Below, one piece after another: positions 43,292 to 53,843 of a DNA stretch of 64,000 nucleotides. Made by a program: the position numbers and the translations under genes. Every line of letters begins with the position of its first letter. Position 1 is the stretch's first letter. The DNA is taken from the NCBI GenBank assembly GCA_029531795.1, contig JAPEIS010000018.1, positions 186,001-250,000 of the forward strand, in the 5' to 3' direction. The DNA is from Sclerotinia nivalis. Lineage: Eukaryota; Ascomycota; Leotiomycetes; Helotiales; Sclerotiniaceae. A model generated the notes under the pieces. That model saw only the letters and a list, made by a program, of their open reading frames with translations, was not told the DNA's origin and did no database searches.

Positions 43292-45041
43292 ATGGGCGAA
43301 TCAAATGTTCTGAGGCCTGTTGTTATTTAGCGATGATCTGAAAGTTCGAGACACATGAAAACGGGATGAGAGTTTATGAGTACATACCACAGGGGAAAAG
43401 GGACATGCCAAAATTTTTATATCTAAGATCGCTTCTACTTTCAACATCTTTTGAGGTGGGAAGTCCTCAATATATACTTTTATTTTACTGCACACCATGC
43501 AGTCATGGGTTGACTGCTCCTTGCAGGCAACACGTCCAAAGGTACTTGAGCTGGGCATTGATTATCCTTTTCTCGTTAGCACGGTTGCCTCGTTTTGATC
43601 ACAAAATTTGCCTCGTCTCAACGAGTTACAAAAACATTTCTGTGGATATCCGCCAATAAGGGCCACTTTTGAGTCCAGTCATGCACTTGCGATGCAATAT
43701 GTGCCTGCAAGTGATTGGGGTATGCATCGCCCGGAAGAATGAGAGCGCGGCTTACCACCGCAAAAGTTACAGAAGCCGAGTCATTAACTGTGACTTGTCA
43801 ACTTCCAGCAAGAAATGTGAGGAATAGGAATTGGAAAATTTTATATCCCTGAAAATTGGAGGGCAAGCTCCATTTGAGCAAAACATTTGCCCATTAGCCA
43901 AGGACACACGCAAGGTTTGACAATGTCAGCCAAAGATCGAAAATGATACCTTGCGGATATTCCTCTACTCGGTGTGCCTCATTCGCCGTCGTTGCACAAA
44001 GCATCCAGAACTCTGGTGTCCATGTAAACCTGGAATATTCCTGAGTCGACCTGGGAACACAATAAGGCTCATTTCAAAAGTGGAAGATGCACATGTCCTA
44101 GACTTCTAGTGGTTTGTATTTATAGTGTAAGTGGTAATACACCAAAAATAACAATCACGGCGGCGGTCGAGGATATTGCAAATAATTGGAAGTCTTCTTG
44201 AAGTTCGTAGTTTCAACATTCATGAGATACTAAAATCTTAGTATGGCTCGCTAATTAATTAAGCCCAGACGCTTAGAGCGCTAGCCAGCTACCTACCAGG
44301 TAGGTAAGGCTACCGGTAATTTTGTCGTTGCTTACGGATGGCAAATCCAAAGAAACTTCTCAGATTGATGACGATCGAAGCCTCAACATCGGCAGACTCT
44401 AATCTATGAATGTAGAAATGCTTGGAGCCTTCTGATCGAATATTCACTACTATTGCTCATCGCCGGCCAAGCGACCTGAATGAAGAGAACCAACGAATGA
44501 CAAGAAGGATCGATTGAGATGAATGGAAACTTAAGGACGGCGGGAGGATACACCAGTCCCAACAGCTATACCGTGTAGATGGGCACCGCAAAAGCTTCCG
44601 AGGTCGTTATTACATGAAGAGTTAATCTCCTCAATGTCTTATTTGCCGCACAAACAAAACAATCCGAGATGTTTTACATGGCCAGCGATGGTCTTGATCT
44701 ATATACAGCACAAAAGAAACGGATACAATCCAGATATTTCTACAATTTATTCAACGCCTCCTCGGGCATTCTTCTGGTTTACAAACTATGGATATGCGGA
44801 AGCTTATCACTGCAAGCAGTGTCAATAGTGTCAATATAACGGGCCCGCTCCTTCGCTACTGCCTACACACATTTCAGTTTTGTGACTTTCATTAAAATAA
44901 GTGTACAATTTTATCTTCAGTTTTTTATTTCCATCTTCACATCTACAGGTTGAGTACAAATTCATGGGAAAAATTCTATATTGTTGTTACATGAGATACA
45001 TTGCTGTTTCTCTTCCCACCCTCCCCCTCGGGATTCACCAT
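43292..45041. other. 1.75-kb spacer, no gene recognised
   Basis: AT-rich, with only short unsupported ORFs (43301-43659 and 44634-44828). A short palindromic CTACCTACCAGGTAGGTA lies near 44291-44308. No RNA gene was seen. Confidence 0.4.
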
Positions 45042-45701
45042 TTACGGACTGACATTGGCTAAAGGGATTCTGTTCAAGGGGATGGCTTTTGAACAAAATT
45101 TCTTCATTGGTTGACAGACGGGACTCGAACCATCGGCATCGAACTTCATTGCACCTCGAAACACCATCATGTCGGTCAGGTCACAATAGAAAAACACGAA
45201 CAACGGATCGCACTGGCCGAAAGTTGTTGATGAATTTTTCATTGCGCAAGCGTTTTCCAAAACACCGAGACAAGTTGCAACTGCGACAGGATCAATGCCA
45301 TTGGCCATACCTGTGACTTGAGTTGTGGGACGAGCCTTGTTGACTGATTGCGTGGTGGTCGTCGTTGTGTTGTAGAATCGTTCTCGAACGATGGTTCGAG
45401 TGTGGACTAATGTGTTGGGCTCGGTGAAATTGACCGGGGGTGAGCATGGCTTTCCTATGACACCGGGATGAGTCAATAGGAAGGTGATAAACCCTACAAG
45501 AATGGCGATGATGACCATCAAGATGCAAATTGGGATGAGGTGGCATCGTCTTGCAGTTTTCTTGCTTGGCTTGTGGAACTGTGGGTTGTGCTCCGTGCTT
45601 ACCTGCTCTTTTGGGACTTCAACTGGGCGCAATTCAATGTTCGTGAATTCATTCGGCAAAGACATGGATATCTTGCTAGCTGGTGGTGCAGTGTAAGGCA
45701 T
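45042..45701 (-). CDS. Type II membrane protein with a cysteine-containing extracellular domain
   Basis: 219 aa from the ATG at 45701 (MPYTAPPASKISMSLPNEF). A 50-residue cytosolic segment ends in KKTARRC, then a single membrane helix (HLIPICILMVIIAILVGFITFLL, about 54-77). The outside part has N-glycosylation sequons (NFT 91, NTT 111, NSS 157), a Thr run and seven cysteines (86, 144, 152, 164, 173, 196, 203). The last six could form three disulfides. The frame extends upstream to 45962 but that part is less protein-like and is probably 5' UTR. No family recognised; cell-surface location is inferred. Confidence 0.6.
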   Translation of the reverse strand: MPYTAPPASKISMSLPNEFTNIELRPVEVPKEQVSTEHNPQFHKPSKKTARRCHLIPICILMVIIAILVGFITFLLTHPGVIGKPCSPPVNFTEPNTLVHTRTIVRERFYNTTTTTTQSVNKARPTTQVTGMANGIDPVAVATCLGVLENACAMKNSSTTFGQCDPLFVFFYCDLTDMMVFRGAMKFDADGSSPVCQPMKKFCSKAIPLNRIPLANVSP

Positions 45702-46553
45702 TTTTGCGGTTGGTGATTTAAATTCGGTTTGTGAAGTTTGAGTGAGGTTAAAAATGATTCCTGTAAGATCTTTTGGGATATTTAGTATAGTGATTGGGAC
45801 TATGCTTTCAAACTCACGAGATATCAGCAGGTTGGTAAGGATAAGTTTATTCTCAATGTCGTTACTTTTATACACTGATCTTAGCATTTGTTTCCAAAGT
45901 CTGAACCGTTCTTGAACAATAGCTCTTGGCGAAAAATATGGGATCAAGTCTACCCTAAACACCGCTGGCTAACTATCTCTTTGTTTTCCAAGCACAATCC
46001 TCACAATTCTCTTTGTAATGCTTTCGTTCTCTTAGTTCCCAAAATGATTATGAATGCCTATGGTTGAACGCTATTTCGAAGTTTAGTCTCCAAAACATTC
46101 CTAATATACCCCAGAATACCTTTTGGAAGCAAATCTGTAGGAAAATTTGAGCACAGCACAAACGAAAGGTCGAATCGCAAGTTAGATAACCTCAAAACAA
46201 TTTTCTTCAAAGCAGAGGATTCAGATCACCACAAACTCAATGCCTGAATTAATATTTCGAGGCCACTACTTGAGCTGGATTTGAGGGAAAATGAGTAGCA
46301 AATGTAAATTTAAGCAAGTCTGTTACAACACAACAATCGCATTGTCTTGTTCACTAAATGCTTTATACCTTCCTTACATCATGTTTCCTTTGTTTGTTTT
46401 TCTTCCGCATGCGTCATTTATTTTCCATCTCAAGGTCTCTCAAACAGGAGTGATTTCTCTTTGTTGTGTTAAGCTGCATCATCAACTATCGATTTGTTTT
46501 CCCCCCATCATTTATAGTAATATCACGTAACAAATTCTGCGAGAACTCTCAAC
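45702..46553. promoter_or_regulatory. Divergent spacer between two membrane-protein genes
   Basis: 850 bases between divergent starts at 45701 and 46554. Pyrimidine-rich just before 46554. No gene supported. Confidence 0.4.
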
Positions 46554-48491
46554 ATGTCAATCCAGTACGGAAGAGAACCTCTCAGGAGAGAAAAGCCACC
46601 TCGCGAACGCGACGATCCGCTCACCCGGCCCCCAGATTTCCCACCCACACCCCCAGGGCGCGACCACCTCAGCCCGGAAGCAAGAGCGTGGGAAGAATCC
46701 CTCGATGCCTTAGATAAACAACTCGACTATGAAGATATCCACGGCCCAGGAACCTCACAACATCCAGGCTCTACATGGGAATACATTCCATCGGATCCTC
46801 CAAGCAAAGATGTCCCTCAAAGCAAAGGTGCCGCTCGAAGAGCATTACTCGACGAAGCAAAAGATCGAATAATGCTCGAAGTAAAACGCGATTTTGCAGC
46901 CCAAGGGCGTACATATAGACTTGCACTATCCGAGTCATCTGAATCTTCAGAGGAAGAAAAAGTTACAGATTTTCGCTCTTTTGTTAATGTGACGCGCAAA
47001 AGAGATGCCAAGGAACATGCAAGAGGAGATCGGGGTGAGGATTCATTTGATCGGCCTGCTTTTGATGCTTCTGAGGAAAAAAAAGATTCCTCAATTGGGG
47101 CAAGAATTGGGAGGAAAGATGAGGAAAATCAAAAATTGAAGGAAGATTTGCTCGACGAATGGGCTAGGAGGCTTGAAGGTATGCTTGAAGAAGAGCATAT
47201 CTCCTCTGACTCTGAAAGCGAAGGACGAGATGCGCCGGAAAGATTACTCAAAAAAGTTGCTGATCTTGAGAAGAAGAAGAAAAAGGTTGAGATTGTGGAT
47301 CCTCGCACCGAAACAACAGATGAAAAAGGAGGAGTACATTGGCTTGACGCACTTCATGCCGAAAAGCTTTCCCCCTCAGAATTCAAAGCTCGGATGGACG
47401 CCAAGGTGCAGGAATACGACCGTAGCTATAAAAACACGCAGCGAGAAGACGCAGAAAGAACAGCTCGAACAGATCAATGGCGTCATTTGACCCAAAAAAT
47501 AGCAGCGGCTCGTGAACAAAGGATGGAATTATTGGAGCGGCATGCGGCGTGGAACGAGGCGCGAAAACCGAAGTATCCGGAGTACGAGAGTGCGCAGGAA
47601 AAGCAGAGGGCAAGGCAGAGGAGATATGATCTGGCGTTTTATCAAAATAAGGCGAATATGGATAGAGTTTCTTCATGGGGTCAGGGCAACGATGGGGATG
47701 ATCACTTGGTTCATAATAGGGGTGCTGCGGGTGGAGATGGAGGGCGTCATTCTGCTGGTGGACGATGCCCAATTCACAATGAACCTCGTAGTCCTGGGAG
47801 TGCGACAGAGCACAATATACCTTGGGATAAGATCACTCAAGGGTTGAAAATGATGGGTGCGAGTGAAGGTGGAGAGCGTATAGCTCCTTATGCCGGTGGA
47901 CAAAGACCATTTCATAATGAGCCTGAAAGCTCCTCAAGTGCCGCAGAGGATACTAAGCTTTTGAATGTGAGCAATGTCAACAATGCGAGTAGTATACGTC
48001 CCGATGCTGGCGGACGATGTCCATTTTCCAATGAGCCTCAACCTCAAACTCCTGTGAGCGCGGCAGAGCACAATAAGCCTTGGGATAAGATCGATGATAA
48101 GAGTAGCATGGCTGGTGCAGGTGGAAGTGGAGCACGTGCAAGTCCTTATGCGGGTGGACGAAGACCCTTTTACGGTGAATCTGAAAGTTCCTCCGGGGTG
48201 GCCGAAGAGCTACGGGAGCAAAGCGATCAAAACGAGCGGAAGGAATCCGAAAACCCTTCCTCTAATCCGGAAGACGCGATACAAAATTATCCACTATCAT
48301 TCTCAGATATCATTGTAAATGACCCATCTCCTCAGAATTATGGCGTTGAATGGAGCTGGAAACTGATTTTCGTTATTATAGTGACAGGAATGCTTCTAGG
48401 AGCGCTAGCAGTGAGGCTGAAACTATCTACTAATGACCGGTGGAATAATAGTGAGAAGTCGGCCTGGGGAATGGGGAGAACTATTGATTGA
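46554..48491 (+). CDS. Large charged repeat protein with a C-terminal membrane anchor
   Basis: Intronless, 645 aa, no recognised family. The N-terminus is Arg/Pro-rich (REPLRREKPPRERDDPLTR), followed by a long charged helical region (about 100-365) with coiled-coil-like stretches. Residues about 400-560 hold an alternating duplication: AGGRCPIHNEP ... AAEHNKPWDKI-type units alternate with AGGQRPFHNEPESSSSAAE-type units, each twice. One hydrophobic helix (about 603-620, KLIFVIIVTGMLLGALAV) precedes a short tail. This suggests a cytosolic scaffold anchored to a membrane. Acidic Ser clusters (SESSESSEEEK) are possible kinase sites. Confidence 0.65.
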   Translation: MSIQYGREPLRREKPPRERDDPLTRPPDFPPTPPGRDHLSPEARAWEESLDALDKQLDYEDIHGPGTSQHPGSTWEYIPSDPPSKDVPQSKGAARRALLDEAKDRIMLEVKRDFAAQGRTYRLALSESSESSEEEKVTDFRSFVNVTRKRDAKEHARGDRGEDSFDRPAFDASEEKKDSSIGARIGRKDEENQKLKEDLLDEWARRLEGMLEEEHISSDSESEGRDAPERLLKKVADLEKKKKKVEIVDPRTETTDEKGGVHWLDALHAEKLSPSEFKARMDAKVQEYDRSYKNTQREDAERTARTDQWRHLTQKIAAAREQRMELLERHAAWNEARKPKYPEYESAQEKQRARQRRYDLAFYQNKANMDRVSSWGQGNDGDDHLVHNRGAAGGDGGRHSAGGRCPIHNEPRSPGSATEHNIPWDKITQGLKMMGASEGGERIAPYAGGQRPFHNEPESSSSAAEDTKLLNVSNVNNASSIRPDAGGRCPFSNEPQPQTPVSAAEHNKPWDKIDDKSSMAGAGGSGARASPYAGGRRPFYGESESSSGVAEELREQSDQNERKESENPSSNPEDAIQNYPLSFSDIIVNDPSPQNYGVEWSWKLIFVIIVTGMLLGALAVRLKLSTNDRWNNSEKSAWGMGRTID

Positions 48492-49562
48492 TTCGTTCGA
48501 GGGAATTGTTGTTGTCGTGTATATTGGTTTATGAGGTACTTATTGCAAATTGAGATTTAGGAAGGAAAAATAGCTGGTTCGGTCTTTTGTATAACTCATT
48601 TAGGTCAAAATGTACTTTGTTCCTAGAATAAATCTGACTACACGGATTTATAGAGCATAACAGTCCCTTTGTGATAGGATCCGATGATCAAATAATCAGA
48701 CATCCTTAAACCAAAACCAAACCCAAACCCAAACCCAAACCCAAACCCAAACCCAAACTCAAACCCAAAATGGAAATGGAAATGGAAATGTCCTTAAATC
48801 CTGATATCTTGCTACAATTCCAATGCTTCGCATCCTCAACAGTGCTATGATTAATACGAACCACCTATTTTACACCACCAACCAAAACCAACTTATCCCC
48901 AAAAAGTACATCCTCACCAACCAACCCACCAACTTCAACCCCAAACCAACCTCTCATCAACCCAACTTCCTCCTACCCACCATCTCTCATTCACCACTTT
49001 CTCCGGTAACAGACAAAACTCCCTCGAGAGGTTTCCTACCGCCCTTGGGGCTGTAAGGTTTTGCATATTCTGTTGTCCACTCTTTTTCATCTTCGTTTTT
49101 TGGAGTATGTTGATTTGAATGCGGTCGAGAGAGGAACAGTGGGCTTATCGTGAATGTTGGAGGAGAAGCGAGATGTCTTGGAGACAGGACGGGAGCCCCC
49201 GGCCAAGGAGAAGATGGGTTGCTGCAATATCACCATATTACATCAGGAAAATTTAACAGGGCTACTTGGACTCGTAGGTAAATCTCACAATTATAAAACA
49301 CAAAGTATAACAAAGCAGAAACATAACAAATAGTGGAGGTGAGTACGCTTTTTTATTCATTGCACATATCTTCATTACCTATCCGAACGCCAGTTTCCTT
49401 CGCGCCATATATACGCAAATTGAGATGTTCCGCCATCTCTCTTCACGGTCCCAACCCAATCAAATGTTGCCAAATAAACAACGCCATTACATCCCATCAT
49501 GTTCATAAATTGCAAAGGTCGCTGATGATCGTCATAGACAAAAAGTAGGTATTCTGACATCC
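48492..49562. other. Spacer with CCCAAA and TGGAAA microsatellites
   Basis: About nine AAACCC units at 48715-48767 are followed by four TGGAAA units to about 48790. The rest is AT/CA-rich without a supported gene. Confidence 0.55.
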
Positions 49563-51115
49563 TCAAAACTCTCCTTCGGTACTTCCGGCACCACTCATAG
49601 CCTTACTCCCATACATTCCAACTAAGCCCCATACTCCGACTCTCCAGCCTCTCCATAGTCCCTCAATTCCCTGTCCCTTCTTTTGCACTTTCTTGACTTT
49701 CCTTAGTGGCTTTGCCGCGCCTACACTGGCGATGGGTTCTGGACCAGATGATTCGCCTTCTTCTCGGGCAATGGACCACATTGTACCTACTACTCCGTTG
49801 TATGGACCAATGTCGACAACTGTTTTGAGATCTTGAGATTCGTTGTATTGTGGGGACACGAGCACCGCTGCTTGTGCGCGACGTAGAACGGTTTCAAGTG
49901 GTAGACGGATGAAGATTTCCAGTGTTTGAGCAAGGAATGTAAACGTTGTGTAGCTTGTAGGGGTAAGAACTGGGTCAATGGCGAGACGGGTTCGAAGAAG
50001 GAGTGGGGTGCAGTGCGATATAGTTGGCTTTATTATGGAGTGGAGAATGGTGGGAATGAGAAGTAACGGAGGACATATGTAGGAAGGAAGAGTTTTGAGG
50101 TTGTGGGTGAGTGATCGTTTAGGATTCGCAGTTGGGGTTAGAATCAACCTGCTTGGATTAGCATTGTGTAATATGGAAAGTGACAAATGACTTACTTTGT
50201 GCGTACAAGATCCAGAGGAGCCAGAATGAGACCGGCAGTAGCTGCTGCTGCTATTGCTACACTTAAGGATGTCCATGGATTAGGAGAACCAGCCACATCA
50301 ACTTGTGCTCCGAGTGTTGCTAATCCTGGATCCGGGATATTCAGCACTGCCGAAATCATGCTGCTTGACCAACTTTCCATCGTCTTCGCCAGAAAGCCAT
50401 AGATGAATGTTGCGTTAGATCCCTTCCATACACCCCAAACTCCCTCCTTTGACCATTCCTGTGCTATCACCTCCATTATAGAATCTGATCGCTTGAGGAT
50501 CAGTTGATGTGCTGGTTTTGGCTTTGGCGGGGTAGTTTTAGGAACGGATTTGTCCTCCCACCCAGACCCCTCACTGCTATACCGACGCCTTGACGGGGAC
50601 AATGATTTTGCTTCCGGTGCCGCCGATGTGAAGTAAGTGGTCTCGTCCGCATCAGAATCATCGGAGGGGTAATTCTAAATACAGATTAGCTCCGCAAACT
50701 CGACCCCTCACATGAAGAATCATACCTCATTATACTCTGAAGGACGTCGTTTTATTTTCTCCACCGCAGCTACTGGCTTTGCTACTTCCTCAATACCCTG
50801 AATTTTCACCTGCAGAATTGTTTTTGCAACCTCAAAGGGCTGTCCGCATAATATCCCCGCATAATTGGTAAAAGTCTCATTGATGAATCTCTGAAGGGAT
50901 TCGATAGTAGATGGTGAGGTATCCGATAGGTAATCACTGTAGTCAATATCCGAGAAGATATCTCGAGCGGAAGAGGCATAAGATGCTGCACTTCCATTCT
51001 TTAATCCTACTCGATGAGTTCCCGAGATCGTTGCAGGTATTTCTTGAGGTATTCCGATAGAAGGTGGAACATAGTATGGTCTTAACGGATTTGGACCTTC
51101 TCTCGAGGTCGACAT
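49563..51115 (-). CDS. UGO1: Mitochondrial outer-membrane fusion protein Ugo1
   Basis: Modified mitochondrial-carrier-fold protein that links Fzo1 and Mgm1 in mitochondrial fusion. Exons 51115..50726, 50674..50196 and 50148..49563 give 484 aa. The opening NPLRPYYVPPSIG is typical of filamentous-fungal Ugo1. Carrier-like segments are degenerate: GILCGQPFEVAKTILQVKIQ (PFE in place of PxD), AGLILAPLDLVRTK and RLPLETVLRRAQ. A Gly/Trp-rich end (GIEGLWRGWRVGVWGLVGMYG) completes the third repeat. Start at 51115 chosen to match the family; an in-frame Met seven codons upstream (51136) is possible. Confidence 0.88.
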
Positions 51116-51714
51116 TTTGTTGTATGTTGCATTCAAGAAGAGGAAGGAGGGAAGGCAGATTTACATGAAATCTATGATGTCGTCGTCGTCGTCTCTTTGT
51201 TTTCCACGTCGGTCGGTCAATGCAGGGTGGAAGTACCTTGTAAATATTCAAAGCTTTTTTTTACAATGTAAGACCTTACCTCTGTGCAATTAATTGGAGA
51301 GGATGAGAGCAAGGATTACATTGGCCCTAGGTTGACTGAACTGATATGCCTTATCTGTGAAGAGGCCGTCCTGAATTTCGGAGTAATCCCATTACACCGA
51401 TTGGTTGTAGATGAATTCGCGAATATTTTTATATGAGTACAAACTGTAGAGCAAGCCACTAACTTTTACTTAAAGATTCAAAGAGTTGTAAATGTTCATA
51501 ACAATTTCAAACAATACCAACACTTATCTATTAGGAAAGCATCTCTTCTAAAGTTCCAATTGTTAGAAGTGAGAAGAAGCAATCAAAAATTCGAATATTC
51601 ACTTCAGGCAAAAGAAGTCTTTATCTTACCTACATACATATCCACCCTCAACTCCGGATCTTCCTCATTTTCTCACCCCCACTCTTCCTTCACAACAATC
51701 GCGATAAAAACGAG
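51116..51714. promoter_or_regulatory. Divergent UGO1/YAH1 promoter region
   Basis: About 600 bases between two divergent genes for mitochondrial proteins. It includes a GTCGTCGTCGTC run (near 51178). Co-regulation is possible but nothing in the sequence proves it. Confidence 0.45.
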
Positions 51715-52456
51715 ATGTCTGCAGTTCGAAGTACAAGCCGAGCCTTTGCAGGTGTTCGCAGAACCACAACTCAATCTCTACGAAGAGAGTTTGCGACAGT
51801 AGCTGATAGTCCCATTCGATTTGCTTGCAGACCCCCCGCAGCGCCCGCCTTATTATGTCCTTTCTCCATATCAGGATCGCGGCCTAGTACGAAGCAGATG
51901 TGTGAAATCAGACAAAACAGAAGATCTACAGCTGCTCGTCGAGAGTTCTCTGCAACTTCGAAAGCTTTGCATGGTCATATAACCCCTCCAAAGCCCGGGG
52001 AAGAGTAGGACTTTTCACTTGTCGTAATTTGTCATTGAACCCATGTTGATGAATCGCAGGTTACATGTTACTTTTTTCGATAAGGAGGGAGATGAACACA
52101 CATTCAAAGTCTCGGCAGGAGACAATCTTTTGGATATAGCACAGGCCAATGATTTGGAAATGGAAGGTCAGTATTTCGTTTCATCACCATTCGATCACCA
52201 ACTGATAATCATTCTAGGGGCCTGTGGAGGATCTTGCTCCTGCTCAACATGTCATGTTATAGTCGAAGATGAAGAATTCTATAACAAAATGGCCGAGCCA
52301 GACGATGATGAGAACGACATGTTAGACTTAGCGTTCGGATTAAGAGAGACATCAAGATTGGGCTGTCAAATTGTGATGTCAAAAGAATTAGATGGGTTGC
52401 GCGTAAGGCTTCCTTCTATGACACGGAATCTTCAGGCTAGCGATTTTAAGAGTTGA
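51715..52456 (+). CDS. YAH1: Mitochondrial adrenodoxin-type [2Fe-2S] ferredoxin
   Basis: Electron carrier for Fe-S cluster and heme A synthesis in the mitochondrial matrix. Exons 51715..52004, 52060..52166 and 52218..52456 give 211 aa. A long Arg/Ser-rich presequence (SAVRSTSRAFAGVRRTTTQ) precedes the ferredoxin fold starting LHVTFFDKEGDEHTF. The cluster ligands lie in GACGGSCSCSTCHVIV (three cysteines of the C-x5-C-x2-C spacing) and RLGCQIVMSKELDG (fourth). The EDEEFYNKM and acidic DDDENDMLDLAFG segments match adrenodoxin-type partners of Arh1. Divergent from UGO1. Confidence 0.94.
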
Positions 52457-52716
52457 TGCGGAGAAGGGCATAACTTATCACTTGTACGATCACGAATGGC
52501 TGGCAACGTTATCCCTAAATAATGGTGTAGGAAAGAATTGCATTTAGATCGTAGGATGGACATATTAAAAAGGGTATTTGTCATTTGTACATATAATCCG
52601 TACCATGGTGGACACGGCTGCTGGATGCTTTACTTGAACGAAACCCCCATGAGGAGCAAAATCCCACCTCCAACGCCATACCATGAAGAAACTAATTAAA
52701 ATATTTTCGGTCCTTT

Positions 52717-53595
52717 TCAAGCTTCTTCGATTTCTCCTTTCCTCAATCCACCTCCACCTGCAATCAAATCTAAAAATCCCTTCTTACTCATCTCGTTAAT
52801 TTTCTCCTCTCTCCTTCCCTGCCCTACCACTCCTTTTTGTCTCGCTTCCTTGGCTGCCTCTTCGCCTTTAATTTGAGCTGCTCTGACAGCATTGAAGAGC
52901 TTGACAACACCCCTCTGAGCAGTTTTCCTCAATCGCTTTTCCAATTCCATCGTCTCCTGTACACTCGGTACATTCTCTCCAGTCCCATAACCATTACTCG
53001 CATCAAATGCTGTACTAGCACCTAAAACGTCCTTGACTCTTCCCTTCTCCAGTGCAGCCTTCTTCTCTTCCCTCATCTTATGTTTTGCCTTCTTTTCTAA
53101 GGCTAAATCCGTCATTTCCTTACTAGCTTCTATTGCCGTTTGACTCCTCGACAAAACCGGATCATTCCTTTTACTCGCCGATAGCTTCGACCCCAAAATC
53201 TTAGACATAGATGTGGCAAATGCCTCTGGATCATTGCGCTTTCGTGCCTTTATTAAATTGGGATTTGAGTTTGCGTCCGAGTCATCTTCATCTAAATTTT
53301 CTGAATCGGAATTTGAGGCATCTGTGATTTCTTCTTCTAACTCATTGTCTGCGGCATTGAGGTCCGGCTCATCATCCTCATCTGACAAACTCCCTGTGAT
53401 TGCATCATCGGCTCCATTCTCTTCTTCGTCTGAATCTTGTAGATTGACTGCTTGGAAATCTTGCGTTGTTGCTGATTCTTCTTCGTCGGATGAGGATTCG
53501 TAGTGTGTTTGTTTCTTGAATTTCTTGACGGGTCTGCCAGTTTTTCCTTTCATTCCATCCTCCACCTTGCGCTTCTTCGAAACATTTCCTGCCAT
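52717..53595 (-). CDS. RRP15: Rrp15-like ribosome biogenesis protein
   Basis: Nucleolar pre-60S assembly factor. Single exon, 292 aa from the ATG at 53595 (MAGNVSKKRKVEDGMKG). The first half is Lys-rich then strongly acidic and Ser/Asp-rich (SDEEENGADD, DEDDEPD, NLDEDDSDAN). The conserved Rrp15 region begins NDPEAFATSMSKILGSKL and continues to RGVVKLFNAVRAAQ. The ORF is open upstream to 53829 but that part lies in the short divergent spacer with SRP54 (about 250 bases between starts) and lacks conservation. Confidence 0.85.
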   Translation of the reverse strand: MAGNVSKKRKVEDGMKGKTGRPVKKFKKQTHYESSSDEEESATTQDFQAVNLQDSDEEENGADDAITGSLSDEDDEPDLNAADNELEEEITDASNSDSENLDEDDSDANSNPNLIKARKRNDPEAFATSMSKILGSKLSASKRNDPVLSRSQTAIEASKEMTDLALEKKAKHKMREEKKAALEKGRVKDVLGASTAFDASNGYGTGENVPSVQETMELEKRLRKTAQRGVVKLFNAVRAAQIKGEEAAKEARQKGVVGQGRREEKINEMSKKGFLDLIAGGGGLRKGEIEEA

Positions 53596-53843
53596 TGAGA
53601 GTGCTGGTTTGATTTTATTGAAAGTTATTGTGTTTTGGACGATTGCTGATACAAAAATAAATCTTATCGAAGCCAGGAAATTTTTGGACTTCCTTCGGAG
53701 CTCGGAGAAACCTTTCGGTACACTAAATTCCCCGCGCCCTGATTTATCCCACACCTCGAGCCACATAAGTGTATCCATCCAGAACAGAAGCCTTAGTATT
53801 ATTAAATTTTGCCAACAAAACTGTCGCATAAGTTACTGTCAAT

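Noticed and set aside
45115..45150. tRNA-like T-arm (GGGACTCGAACCATCGG on plus)
   Set aside because: It lies inside the coding frame of the type II membrane protein (DADGSSPVC region), and no D-arm, anticodon arm or acceptor stem can be paired around it.
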